Part shown: positions 1 to 11,189 of the stretch, one piece after another
Layout: each line of letters opens with the position of its first letter
Numbering within the stretch: the first letter of the stretch is position 1
DNA from: Galaxea fascicularis
Lineage: Eukaryota; Cnidaria; Anthozoa; Scleractinia; Euphylliidae
Length of the DNA: 64,000 nt
Direction: 5' to 3'
Assembly: GCA_948470475.1 (NCBI GenBank)
Contig: OX419346.1
Span: forward strand, 471,001 to 535,000
Translations under genes and position numbers: made by a program
The notes under the pieces: model-generated
What the model saw: only the letters and a program-made list of their open reading frames with translations
Databases searched by the model: none
Told to the model about the DNA's origin: nothing

Positions 1-3000
1 TAATAAACCAAATCTAGTTTGTGGTGTGAAGATATCGAGGTCAGTTCTTTCGCCCCAGGCGTTTGGATATTAATGTCTTCACATGTAGAAATTCGTGCTA
101 AATTTTCAGTTTCTGGATGAAATTTTTCTTTATCACTGTTATTGGTAAGTTGAACACGTCCTCCCTCGTTGCAAAAGTACGAAATCATGTCACGTTTCTG
201 ACAGAATGACAAGCCGTGGAAGTTTTACTTTGTCAACTAAGCTAGCGTTTCATCAAGACACGGCCTCGATTTCTTTGCTTCCAAAACAATAATGAACAAC
301 CCTGTGGTGATTTCTCCTTAGCAGTGGCTAGCAATTGATGCTCAAGAGAGGACTGTTCCCTTATCGAAGTCTTCATTCGTTTGACGACTCTCTCGCTCGA
401 GTGAGAGAGATCCAATCCAATGTTGTAAACGCTCAAATGACCGCTTTCAAGGAATAGTCTTTTTGTCGCTTTCCTACCCTGCGTTGTTCTATTTCGTGTA
501 AATTTTGAATATGAAACTTGTCAGGACTTATCAGGGCGAGTTTTGCGCCGGGATGAAAGTGAAATCAGTACCTCTTAGAAAATAGGAACAGGAACTAAAG
601 CTCTTCAGAAAATGGAAAAGAGGGAAATGCGAATATTCGACGCTACTCTCGTACTTGATTGTAATAGAATTTGATCGTAATCACCAACACAGGAGCTCGA
701 ACTTAGCATACACGAAAGTTCTTCAATTTTTTTTTTTTTTGTTCATCGTGGTTTTACTTTCATTTCTGTGCAAGGATGACGGAACCTTTTTGATAATAAA
801 CTTAATGATGCCATGAAAACATTCTGCATACAGGAACGTTCATTTGATTTTCTTATCAGCTTAAGCGGAAATTGACTTTTGGATAACCAAAAACGCCAGC
901 CTTGTGTTGAAAACTCCGCTTTCAAAAAACAAAAAAACATGTCAACCGGATGCTATTTTCCTTTCCAGTTATATATTAAAATAACTGACCCACAGACGGC
1001 ACAAGATAGAAAAACCTTTCTCGGCATAACACACAGCACCAAAGGAAATTACTGCTCAGAAGCTTTCATTTGCGTGGTCACACTGGGATTTCGTCATCAG
1101 GCTCAAATTTACTAAACGCTGCCACGTAAAGTTCACCCCGCTAACAGAACCTTTCTGAGGCATAACTCGCAGGTATTAGGAAGTTACAACTCGCACTTTT
1201 CAGCAAACAGGAAATCAGGACGAAATATCTTAGTGGATAGGTATCTTGAAACATTACAGGAGTTCATACTTCAAATTCTGAACTTCCGAATAAATCTAAC
1301 AGCTACATGTCTTTCCCTTCCGATCTAGTAAGATGGATAAATCAAACTTGACTTGCAAGAAAAAAACTGACTCTCCACTATGTAGTCCCCAATCCCCTCC
1401 TTGTTTGTACCTACCACGTGGGTTAACGTTAAAACGGCCGTGCTAAGAACTTAAACCTTTAGTACATGCAGGTAGGTTTGTAATGTTCAAAGACCTAGGA
1501 AGATACTATAACTTAAAATTTGCAAGTTTTTATTTTTCTGATAGAGATTCGTTTATGCAGTGACTGAAATCAAAGCAATGGCCCAGTTTCGTAGTTTTGT
1601 TCAGAACTGCAGATGGAGCCAAATTGTATGTCCATTTTGAATTCGTAATTATGGAGTTTTCTCAACAACGTTTTACCAAAGTTAGAATATAGTTTCTTCA
1701 TGTTCAATCGTACAACTTTTAATGAAAGGAATTATACCCTAATATATGAAACTCAGCTTTTCGTAGCTCCCTTGATAATTGCCAAATTGATCGGAAACTG
1801 AAAAGGGAGTCACTGATTTCGCTTACCTACTAGAACATTGCAAATGAAAATGGATTTCTCGCTATGGGGCTACTGCTTTGGCAGGTTAGCTTAAAAGCAA
1901 AGCACTCAGTTCTAATTGAGTTGGAGTGCGACGAGTATGATGTAACTACTTTAAAATGCGGTTGATTACCATTTAATTTATTCCAGTCATGTTTTCGTTT
2001 TGACCACAGTGTCTGTAAACTTTTAATCCGGTCCTGTTTGTGTTAAAAGACTGTTTAGAGCTAAACTAACAAGAATTTAACTATGGTATATTAATGAAGC
2101 CAGCCCAATGTCGAACGATATCTGGCTGTCTGGAGGCTGAGTTTAGCTTGAGCGTCAGCTCCTGCAAGAGTGCCTCATAAATTCAACATTTCGTGGTTTA
2201 TAACGACTTCCGGGATGGATTACAATGAAATGGAATATGGGAAGGTTTCGAGTGAGTTGTGTGTCATAGAACTGGGTTTTTAGACAACAACAGAGAGCTT
2301 CTCAGTTGTTAGTAAGCTTTTATCCTAACATGTCGCACTCGGCGTGCATTTCGTATAACCGGCAAAAAAGCATATTAACACCCGTGGTTACATTTTCAAT
2401 TCAAACAGTTAAATGAAACGTATTAAACTTAAGCTTAACTGATCTTTACTTGCAATCGTGGATCAAATGGAAGTTTTATGAGGTCATTGCCGTTGAATGC
2501 CTTGATTTCCGTACATTTCAGCACTTCCCTTCAAAGTCTCGAAATGAAAAAAATGGCAGTAAATGTTTGAGATTTTTTGACGATTTTTGTAATGTTTGTT
2601 GGAGGGGTGGATTTGTGGGGAGGAGCGTTACGTGACGACCCTAATAACGGCTGCGAAGGAAACTAATTTGAAGGTGGTTTAAAATAAAAATTTAGGTGAA
2701 TAATTCGTAGACAAAGCCATAGTCCGCCACCACAACAGGGTGCCCCTGAGCCCGTTAGCGGACTAACTGGTTTATGTGAGCATCATTTTCTACCCTTCTT
2801 TCTTTCATTCTCAATTCAAACCATTTTCCCAAACAACTCAACCAGAGTGCCCCCTTAAGAGCATTAATTTATTCTGGGTAGCCAGTCGATAACTGCAATC
2901 TGTTCGATCTTTTGGCCATAAGTACTGGCCCCTCCAAGTGACGTGTGTTAGTTCTGGTTTAAATATTTTTATGCCATGAATTTACTAAGTTTCGAGGCAA

Positions 3001-3142
3001 TTTTTTCCTTCGCAAAACTAAGGTAAGCTTTAGCTATATTGGTTCAGTATTAAAACAAACTTTTCTAAATAGCCCCGCGTGTGTAGGGGAAGGGTTAGGG
3101 TTGTCCGCACAGGGAGTGTAGCAGTCACCCGTGGTGTCCTTA
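1..3142. other. Intergenic DNA, no gene recognised
   Basis: Only short open frames without recognisable similarity or convincing splice partners are present. The stretch near 2590-2665 (a G-rich tract followed by GCGTTACGTGACGACC) looks like the end of a dispersed repeat, but I could not define its borders. Exons of a gene extending in from the left cannot be excluded. Confidence 0.4.
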
Positions 3143-3520
3143 GGGACTGTGCAATAATTATCTGGAGAGGGGGGGGGGGGGGGGTTCTAAAATTAGCAAA
3201 GTCTAGAGAGGAGATTACTTTCAATCCCCCCTCCCCAACTTTCGATACTCCCTAAACTGTTCTTTTTTAGTACAAGGTTTTGAAGCTGTTAATATTAATA
3301 TTTCTTAAAAGATTCCAAAAATTGATTTTGATTAGCTTACATGTAATATACATTATCTTGAGTCCATGGATTGAGATCAGACCTCTCAGTTTAACTTCTA
3401 ACCCCCCTACAAATGTTTAAGAAATTACATCTTACCCCCCCTACCCTGCGCTTTGGTTTAAGTTCAGGCCCCCCCTATTAATCTTGGAACCCCCCCTCCA
3501 GATAATTATTGCACAGTCCC
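3143..3520. mobile_element. MITE with 3-bp TTA target duplication
   Basis: A 378-bp element has terminal inverted repeats that start GGGACTGTGCAATAATTATC on the left and end with the exact reverse complement on the right. The arms continue into a G-run (left) and a C-run (right). It is flanked on both sides by TTA (3140-3142 and 3521-3523). A 3-bp TTA/TAA duplication is typical of the PIF/Harbinger and ISL2EU groups, so a non-autonomous derivative of one of these is likely. No transposase is encoded. Confidence 0.75.
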
Positions 3521-3523
3521 TTA

Positions 3524-4418
3524 TAAGCTCCTGTTGCGGATGTTTGTGAATTGTGGCCACAAGGCCACGAGAGAGTTGCATGGGTGGGAGTAACAGTCCT
3601 ATTTTTCTTAATATCCAGTCTTCTAAAAAAGAGTATTTAGGCTTTGATTTCCTGCCATTCAATGACTTTTTATCTATTACCCGAACCACTGGCGCAACTG
3701 CGGTTTATTTTCTCACTGACAAATTCTACCAGCAGCAATGTTCGACCTCTGTTTCCCCATAAATTGTAATGTGATTCTACTTACAGTTGAGAATAACCCT
3801 GATAGTCAGTAATTGTGACTGATGTCCATGTTTACTTACGGCTAATACAACAGACAATCCAGGGAAAACGCTAAACAACGTCTCATTGCCTTGACCTTAA
3901 TTAAAGTGATATGCTACCTAGCTTGTAAACGATCCTCAATCTTGCACAAAAGCTAAATAAAGGTACTTCTGATTTGATAATTTTGTTCAAAAGTTTGAAT
4001 GGTCTATCAATCCTCTTCTTTTATGGATCCCCGATCCTGATGCAGTCTTGCTTCTGTTCACTTTCACGTCTGAGAAAAAAATTAAAAGCAGATTGAGTTT
4101 GGAAAACGACGTAGTTTTCGTCGAGAGTGGGCCAGGATTTAGAGAACAAAACGAGATAAACTCGCCAAAAATTTCTAGGAAAATCTGCAAGGGCTTAGCC
4201 TGGGTGGCAAGCGTTGCTGAGGATTTCAGCGCTCGACAGTCAATTTCCAAATTCTGGTTGCGAGGGAAATGGGCGAGAGCAAAAATAAGAAGCGAGGGGG
4301 TAGGGGAGATTTGACTTTCCACAAACCCCACGGAAACGCTTGCTACACAGACTACAAAGGGCCCACCTTTTCTAAAACCACAGCCCATGCCACTTATCCT
4401 CGTTAGTATCATCTCACC
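3524..4418. other. Intergenic, repeat-like
   Basis: No gene is recognised. The part around 4110-4320 (containing AGCCTGGGTGGCAAGCGTTG) looks like a dispersed repeat fragment. It gives long but unconvincing open frames on both strands. The NHL gene ends immediately to the right. Confidence 0.35.
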
Positions 4419-5897
4419 TTATATCTTCAATACTGTGATCCTATGATTCTCCCTCTCAGCTATTGCAATCTTGCCATCAGGCATAAGAGCCAAACCGTAA
4501 GGGAACCAGCACTCATTCAGAGCTGTGCCATACTTTCCGTGTTCCCTCAGGGGTTCTCCATCCCTGGAATATACTCTGACTTTATGGTTCTGGTAGTCGG
4601 CTCCAAACACCTCTCCTCTTGCAGGATCAAAGAGCATGTAGCGCAGATAAGTACCGTTTGGACCGAACAGGGACAGGAAATTTCCTTCGACGTCAAACAC
4701 CTGGATGCGTCTCATCGCTGAATCCCCAACATAGATTTTGTCGGTTTCGTCACAGCTCACATCATCGATGGTCTGAAACTCGCCTTCATTCCGACCAGAT
4801 TTTCCAAACTTGCAGATAGGCTTGCCATCAGTACCGAAGATGTGCACGCATAAGCCCGAAGTGTCTCCGGCTATTATTCGACCTTCGTTGTCAGTCGTGA
4901 GATGCGCGAATCTGGGCCAAGGTACTTCTGCTGAACCGCTCTCTGACTGTGGCGCTATCTGCAGCAGTTGGTTTCCATGGTAATCAAAGGCCTGAATTCT
5001 GCTCCCTCCTCCATCGCTTTCATCTGAGACAAGAATGCCGCCATCTTTTGTAAGACAAAAGTCAAACATACCGTTCACCTTTCCTTCTCCTCTCTTCAGC
5101 AGGCATTTCAGAAATTTTCCTTTGGCGTCAAACAACTGAATTCTTTGGACTGTGACTATACCCCCAACTCCGATAACATGCTCTTCAAGAACAAGAAACT
5201 GGCCGTCTTTATCGATCGCGACTTTCTCTGGGTAGCTTATCTGTCCATCGGCCATCCCATAATCACCGAAGCACCAGATCTCAGGGGGCTCGTATACAGG
5301 CTCCTCGCCAGGTAGGGCCTCAGCGGGGATATCAAATTCTGGCCAATCACCAAGCTCTTGCCCTAGACTGAGTACGTAATTCTTGGCAGCCTCGTCTATG
5401 GCCTTTACGGTGGTTAACAAGCTGAGGTTGCTTTTTTCTTTAATTGCAGAATACACTCCATCAATACCCCCAAGTTTTCTCAGTAGGAAGCGAAAGCACT
5501 TTGCCACCACCTCGGGTTCATCAAAGTGGATAAATGCAGCTTCAAGCAGAGCGATTTTGCAAGCTGTGACCCTGTCGTCTGTTGCGTTGTCACTATCTTC
5601 GAAAACAAACTTCCCCGTCTCTTGTTTCAGCCAAAACGTGACTTTGGTGAAGGTGTCTTCGTCAGGGTTAACGTGCTTCAGTGATATCAGCCTGTCTCGT
5701 AAGTTTAGAGCTGCAGATCCGAGGAAGCTGCGAAAGGCTTTCTCTTCGATGTTGCGAATTTCCTTGAGAATCTGCTCTTTCAGCCATCTGTACGTAACGT
5801 CGTTTTCTTCGACGATTTCTTGGACTTTATCCCATTGGTCGCTGACCAAAAGTTGAAAAGCGAGTTTAAACCAGGACTTCAGTGACCTTTCAGGCAT
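4419..5897 (-). CDS. NHL-repeat beta-propeller protein with helical N-terminus
   Basis: This intronless gene encodes 492 residues. The C-terminal part (about 205-492) is a run of NHL repeats, each with the usual pattern of a glycine-rich turn, a 'P..vaid..G.i.V.D' strand and a 'riqvFd..G.fl' strand. About six blades can be counted, enough for a closed propeller. Clear blades include the YVGDSAMRRIQVFD and GADYQNHKVRVY stretches. NHL propellers bind protein or RNA and are common in TRIM-like proteins. Here there is no RING, B-box or coiled coil. The first 200 residues instead look all-helical, and I do not recognise them. There is no signal peptide or membrane segment, so it is probably cytosolic. 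The start at MPERSLKS is the first Met of the open frame. The absence of introns could mean an old retrocopy, but the frame is intact. Confidence 0.8.
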   Translation of the reverse strand: MPERSLKSWFKLAFQLLVSDQWDKVQEIVEENDVTYRWLKEQILKEIRNIEEKAFRSFLGSAALNLRDRLISLKHVNPDEDTFTKVTFWLKQETGKFVFEDSDNATDDRVTACKIALLEAAFIHFDEPEVVAKCFRFLLRKLGGIDGVYSAIKEKSNLSLLTTVKAIDEAAKNYVLSLGQELGDWPEFDIPAEALPGEEPVYEPPEIWCFGDYGMADGQISYPEKVAIDKDGQFLVLEEHVIGVGGIVTVQRIQLFDAKGKFLKCLLKRGEGKVNGMFDFCLTKDGGILVSDESDGGGSRIQAFDYHGNQLLQIAPQSESGSAEVPWPRFAHLTTDNEGRIIAGDTSGLCVHIFGTDGKPICKFGKSGRNEGEFQTIDDVSCDETDKIYVGDSAMRRIQVFDVEGNFLSLFGPNGTYLRYMLFDPARGEVFGADYQNHKVRVYSRDGEPLREHGKYGTALNECWFPYGLALMPDGKIAIAERENHRITVLKI

Positions 5898-6302
5898 AAC
5901 GCTGTTAAATTTCGTAATCTATGAAACTGAAACGATTCGTTGCGTGGGCGGCGGCCTAAACGTCGAATATTAGCTTTTAGTTTCGTTGTTCTCTCGTTTT
6001 GAATATGAAATAAATAAGTTAAGTATTGGAAAATACCAATCAACATGAAACAGCTGGTCAAACACGAACCAACAAATGGTTATTCAGCGAATTTCGTTGA
6101 ATATTAATTTGATTCTGGTAAAACAGGTGACAAAATCAAGTTGGCACCAGACCTCTTCTGTCGTCGAGTGCTGTCGTCCAAAAGGAAATGAATAACATTT
6201 ACCTTTGCTGCTCGAAAACTCCTCGAAACCGAGGGAGCTTTGGGCTAGTAAGTTTAGTTTGTAAAGTGCCAGACGGTGGTTCGTTCGCACAATAACAATA
6301 AT

Positions 6303-6336
<34 letters not shown>

Positions 6337-6418
6337 CAGATCGGACGCGAATATTTTATCCTGCTTGTGAAATGAATACATTAAATTGACTGCAAAGTAT
6401 TGTTATGGGATTCGCTAA
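5898..6418. other. Spacer between divergent NHL gene and Crypton relic
   Basis: This holds the presumed 5' region of the NHL gene (reading leftward) and the leader of the Crypton relic (reading rightward). At 6311-6360 lies a 50-bp interrupted palindrome. Its outer arms GATAAAATAT/ATATTTTATC are perfect, and its core GATCTGTACAGATC is a perfect 14-bp palindrome. Nothing else is recognised. Confidence 0.5.
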
Positions 6419-7954
6419 TTGGACATGGACGCCAAAATGCTGTACGTCCCACAGGAGATAGTGCATGAGACAATAATAGAAATATTCAAAATTTTCAGTC
6501 ACTGCCAAATCGCCAGTATGGTAACAGCTTGTTTTCGTCCGCCGAAAACTGAAGAGGCAGAAATTTCCTTACTGTCTGAAACCGTACCTAAAAACACCAA
6601 GTACAATATTAAATGGGCGGTGAACGTTTTTACTGCCCGGCAGAATACGAGAATGAACAAAAAAGCGCAGTTGGAAACATCTGGAGGCAACGGAGTGAGT
6701 CGACCGATGTCGAGGAGCTGTCAGTCCCGCTCGAGCATATGTCCGCCGGCAGTTTAAACTTCTGGCTCTACAAATTAATTTGCGAAGTTGCGAAGCAAAC
6801 CGGGGAACGCTACCCTCCTTAGACGCTGTACCTACTTGTTTGCAGCATTAATCGCCATTTGGGAAACGTACAAGGAGAAAAGGCGTTTCACATACTGGAG
6901 AAAAGTGACAGGAGGTAAAACGACATTCTTTGAAGCAATATTTCATCGTTTTTTTTTTTTTGTATGTTCTGTTTTAACCTTTATATTGTTTGTATTTTAA
7001 AGGTTTATAGTGTTTCGAAAAACACTAGATGGCGAAATGAAGGACGCCACCAAGTGCGGAGTCGCGCAGGCATCAAAGATGTCGGGAAAAGAGGAGATAA
7101 CAGAGAGAGAAGAAACAACCTTATGGGACATGGCTCTACTGCGAGCAAATACAGCTGAGTCGTTATTAAATACAGTGTATTTTTATAATGGCAAGTTGTT
7201 CGGTCTACGGGCCGGTGAACATAGGTTGATTCGCTTGAGTAATATTGTTGTTGAGGGAAACAAGATAGTTTTTGATGAGTTTAGAGGCAAAACGTACAAG
7301 GGTGGCTTAAAAGATTTGAAAAATAAGCCACGCTATATTGAACACATTTGTCACGAGAACAGGCAAAACCACAGCCCTTGCTTAGCTTTAATGTACTCAG
7401 TTTACATCGAGAAAATTCGAAGCCATGCAAAATCCATCGACAGCTTCTACTTTCGTCCCCACAGGGGCGGGAAATTTGAATATGAGAAGAGTCCGGTTGG
7501 CTTATGCACACTAAACAAAATTCGTCCTGAAAAATTGTTGGGAAAGGCAGGATTGTCTCGCAAGACGGCACATTGTCGTCGTGTTACCTGTGCAACTCGA
7601 TTGTTTCAGAATTCAGTAGAAGAGAAATTGGCGAGGGAAAGAACAGGACACAGGTCCAATGCACTTTTTGGTTATCAAAAGGCTAGTGACAAACAGGTCC
7701 AAAATGTAAGTAAACTTTTGGCACCGGTCAATGACTCACGCAAGTCGGTTCAAAGTCAAGCGACTGAGAAATGTAAAGAGTCGGAAACAATTACTCAAGT
7801 GCTTGAGGATTTACCAGACAGTGATTTTGATTTGTCTGATGATATTTTGGCTTCTATTCGAATGCCGGAAAGTACAATAAGTTATAATGAAAACAACATC
7901 TGTACAAATTCTGTTTTCAAAAACTGTACAATTAATTTCGTAGTTAAGAAGTGA
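6419..7954 (+). pseudogene. Crypton-type tyrosine recombinase, broken copy
   Basis: Three pieces of a DUF3504/Crypton recombinase can be read in order. The N-terminal part (6419 to about 6690) contains 'VPKNTKYNIKWAVNVF', typical of the DNA-binding N-terminus. A second frame (about 6690-6914) carries 'EHMSAGSLNFWLYKLICEV'. The catalytic part (7003-7954) has an Arg before LSNI, an H-x-R-R segment before VTCATRLF, the TGHRS box and a candidate nucleophile Tyr in GYQKAS. A frameshift near 6690 and an in-frame TAG at 6820-6822 (after YPP, before TLYLFVC) break the gene. An apparent intron, 6915-7002, restores SDRR-FIVFRKTLDGEMK. Cryptons move by tyrosine-recombinase integration, and several animal genes (QRICH1, ZMYM and KCTD1 type) descend from them. 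An AATAAA lies at 8052-8057. Either this is a dead transposon, or the catalytic half survives as a shorter gene beginning at 7010. Confidence 0.75.
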
Positions 7955-9001
7955 ATAGTTCCCTTAATGTATTGATTGCTTGATGTTTACTACATTGTTC
8001 AGCAAATAGCCAGATTGTGTATATATTTTCATAGAGTAAAGCTGATGGGTAAATAAAATTAAATTCTATGATGAAAATATGTCCATTTTGTTATTCATTT
8101 TAATCAGTAGAGATCTGTATCAAAAGGTAATGAATACTAATTAGCTGAACAGGAGTTTGTTTCAAAAGTTAATTCTACTGTTTAATAATTCATCAACCCC
8201 AGCCTTTCCCTGCTACCTATTCAATCCCTTCCCGAGCTTTCAGACAGTTGATTTGTATTGGGGTTTACAATTGTGTACATGTGATCTGAATACTGTGCTG
8301 GGATTGGTTTGCACCCTCATGAATAATTAATGAAATTTACAATAATAATTATAATAATAATACATTTAAACAGCGCCCTAATAAAAGGTTCTAAGGCGCT
8401 TTACAAAGTGAAAAAAACAAATAAATACAACAATAAAAAGGTATAAACCTAGGATAAAATTGTTGTTTAAAAAGATAACTTTGAACATAAGATTTAAAGA
8501 AGTAACGGTATAATAGACCAATTAAGCAGTACATTAGGTTGGCTTTGTTTATATCCTTGTCCAAATGACCATGATATCTGGTGACGACGTTGGTAGTGTC
8601 GTGAGTATTCCGCACGTGTGTATCGGAACCAATCAGGTTAAATCTATTGTTCGCACCATTTGTTAAATAGCAGCCGTAATGTACGCGCGGGGGTGTGAGA
8701 ACTAACGGTCGTTTCGTGTACATTAAAAGTGAGAGCTATTTTATTAACCGCGTCTCTACGGACGTTACATCTGATTGTAATTGATTTATAAGTAGGCGAT
8801 TTGAAAGATACCACTTTGCCCTTCAAAACGCACGATACTAAAGTTATTTGTTTTGTTTCAGAGTCGTGAGACTGAGCTAACAATACCAAAGTTACTAATT
8901 AACATCAGGTGGAGTATTCACTATTTCCCAGGATCTACAGTTGATAATTACTCTGCTGAATTTTTTTCTCTCTTGTCTTTCGTCACTTGATAACACAGTG
9001 T
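7955..9001. other. Intergenic DNA with 3' end signals
   Basis: The Crypton relic poly(A) signal lies at 8052. An AT-rich trinucleotide patch sits at about 8341-8365 and is followed by a motif ending AAGGCGCTTTACAAAGTG, typical of dispersed repeats. The plus-strand TTTATT near 8740 could be the poly(A) signal of the minus-strand PAN gene. No coding sequence is recognised. Confidence 0.4.
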
Positions 9002-11189
9002 TCATGACTTGATTCTCGGGTTTCCGGGCGGCGGGGTTTCGCCGGTCAATTCATGACAGTTCTCTGTTCCAAGAAGATAGTTTCGTAGATTCTGAAACAG
9101 TAAAACAAACAAATGAGAGCTCTTCACTTGAGAAATCGAGAAACGCTACAGATACCGGCCTATTCCAGGCATGGGAAAAAGACAAGATAAAAATAAAAAA
9201 TGACGAGATGAAGCAAGCAAAAAGAGTTTGATCGCTTCTCGTTTCAGTCTCCTTGACTTTGGTCTCGTTCTGTTCGTCACTACTTTAACATCTGAATGGA
9301 ACCTTCGTGAAAACAAGAGCCCAGGGTGAGTAAATTAACCTGTTGTTTCTAGCTCTTCAAACTGACAAGTTACAGCCGGAGACAAAGTGCTTATTTAAAA
9401 TCCAAGCTAAAGGGCAATTTAAAATTGCTAACACTGAACGCGCGCTCATCTATGTAGTTGTGTAATAATGCTGCAAGTGTAGCCATGCTAATATTTCCTA
9501 AAACCAATTCAAACTCATGCAGTCATTCTTGATAAAGTTCCTCAAATCGTTGAGCCAACGAATGCATTAGTAGAATGCCAGAAACATTGGTCATTTATCT
9601 GATAAAAAAAAAAATGAAACAAATTGGTGGAGAATTTTAACAGCGTCGGTGCTGTGATGTGCGGCATCAGCACATTACTGTTCTACAAACTAGCTACAAA
9701 CTGGTCAGAGTAGAGTTTAACCTGTACTTACTTTTCCACCACTTAGGCGTAAGGTTTTACAGCCATCGGACTGTCCTTGGAACTCATATCGATTAACGTT
9801 TCTCGGCGTGAAACCTAGCGCTGAAATAAGGCGGTCGACGGAAGCGCTCAAAAGAGTACATTTATCAATTGGGTTTGATTCTTTTTGGTCAAATTTGTAT
9901 GTGTCGCAGAAATCCAACCTGAGGCACGAGTCAGCACATTGCATCTCTGTCCACAAGGTGAGGGTTTTAATCACGTAACCTCTACAGTTATCTTCGTTTT
10001 CCGTGTCAATGTGAGGACGGTGGCAACTACTGTCTGAAAAATAACAAATATAGCGGCCCCGGTGAGACATCATGCGTCAGGGGAATCGTGAGCGCCGTGA
10101 TGGTCATCGTGATCGTCGTCATCATCGCTGTCGTCATTTTTTTATCGTAATTATTATCACCACCCTTATCATGAATGTAATTATCGTCATCACCACTAGG
10201 CATCCATATCATAATCATCACCATGATCGCCACCATCGTCATCATCGCGATCTTTCTAATAACCAGCCTGGGGTAAGGCGAATTGCGCTGTTTACTTCCC
10301 CTCCCGCGGGATGAATTTATGAAAAGGCTATTGTTTGTTATCATCCAATCGGAAAGGAGCAAGCGGCGTGACTGTTACAGCCGGCACACCAAAATCGAGC
10401 TATGGTTCCTTTGATCTTCGATCGCTAGATTTCTCAATATTGTTTAAGGTCTAACGCTTCGAGTTTTGGACGGATTTCAAATATAATGGTACGAGAAGAA
10501 ACCTCTGGCGTTCAGCTTGCCCAGTGCGCGGTTTGGAAGTTTTGTGATGAAACCAGTTGTCGGTGAAAATCGCCTCAGCGCTGGGCCGGTCCGAAATCGA
10601 GCTTTCCACCCTTGTCTCTCTACTATACGCTCAGGTAAACGTCACATGCGAAACTCTTCAAATCGCTAAAATTCGCCGTATTCAGCTACAAGAACGACAA
10701 TACACAACATTCAGGTAAAAAGACGTTCATTTTGATCTTACTTGTAGATATTGACTGAAGCATATTACGAGAATATGAACCGTTTCGATGATTCCCATAC
10801 ATTTCAACTAAATTCAAAATACCCAACAGTCACACAGTTTGTGTGGGCTCCCTGTGTCATTACCATCACCACCATCATCATCATCACCACCATTATCACC
10901 ATCATCATCACTATCACCATCACCATCACTGTCACCAACATCACCATCATCACCATCGTCATCAAACGTGATTCACAACAAGAGAAGCCCTCTAAAAGGA
11001 ACATTGCCAAATTTGATTCCTATCGTTGAATATGGGCCAATACAAATTCAACACTGGAATAATTTCTGAATAAACAGGTTTTTGCTCACCTCCTTTGACG
11101 CTTAAGCGTAACAAAACTAAAGCAAGGGCAGCCATGACCGTGCTAATCCTGTTCCCAAAAGCTGCTGAAACGAAATGAAGATATGCCAA
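9002..11189 (-). CDS. Small secreted PAN/Apple-domain protein
   Basis: Three exons are proposed, read leftward. Exon 1 (11189-11090) gives a hydrophobic leader with a second possible start at MAALALVLL. Exon 2 (10033-9732) gives a PAN/Apple-like domain with spaced cysteines (SSCHRPH, DNCRGY, MQCADSCLRLDFC, DKCTLL, DGCKTL). Exon 3 (9091-9002) gives a short tail containing ENCHEL and PPPGNP, then TGA. Donors GTGAGC and GTAAGT and both acceptors have CAG or AG after pyrimidine-rich tracts, and the phases agree (1, then 0). The predicted protein has 163 residues. PAN domains bind proteins or carbohydrates outside the cell. Exon 2 is well supported. Exon 1 fits by phase. Exon 3 is the weakest, because the gene could instead continue elsewhere. 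Confidence 0.6.
10096..10260. repeat. Degenerate CAT/CGT trinucleotide array in PAN gene intron
   Basis: A low-complexity run of CAT, CGT and CAC triplets lies inside the first intron of the PAN gene. It creates a His-rich false open frame on the plus strand. Confidence 0.8.
10855..10970. repeat. Second CAT/CAC trinucleotide array in the same intron
   Basis: A run of CATCAC-type triplets of about 115 bp lies near the start of the same intron (transcript sense GTG/ATG). It produces Thr/Ile-, Ser/Pro- and Met-rich false open frames. Confidence 0.85.

Noticed and set aside
3987..4412. 141-residue minus-strand open frame beside the NHL gene
   Set aside because: No domain or composition typical of a protein; it overlaps repeat-like sequence, and the opposite strand is equally open.
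10072..10314. His/Arg-rich plus-strand open frame
   Set aside because: It is translation of the CAT/CGT triplet array in the PAN gene intron; no start context or splice signals.
10751..11069. Thr/Ile-rich and Ser/Pro-rich open frames
   Set aside because: Low-complexity translation of the CATCAC array, antisense to the PAN gene.
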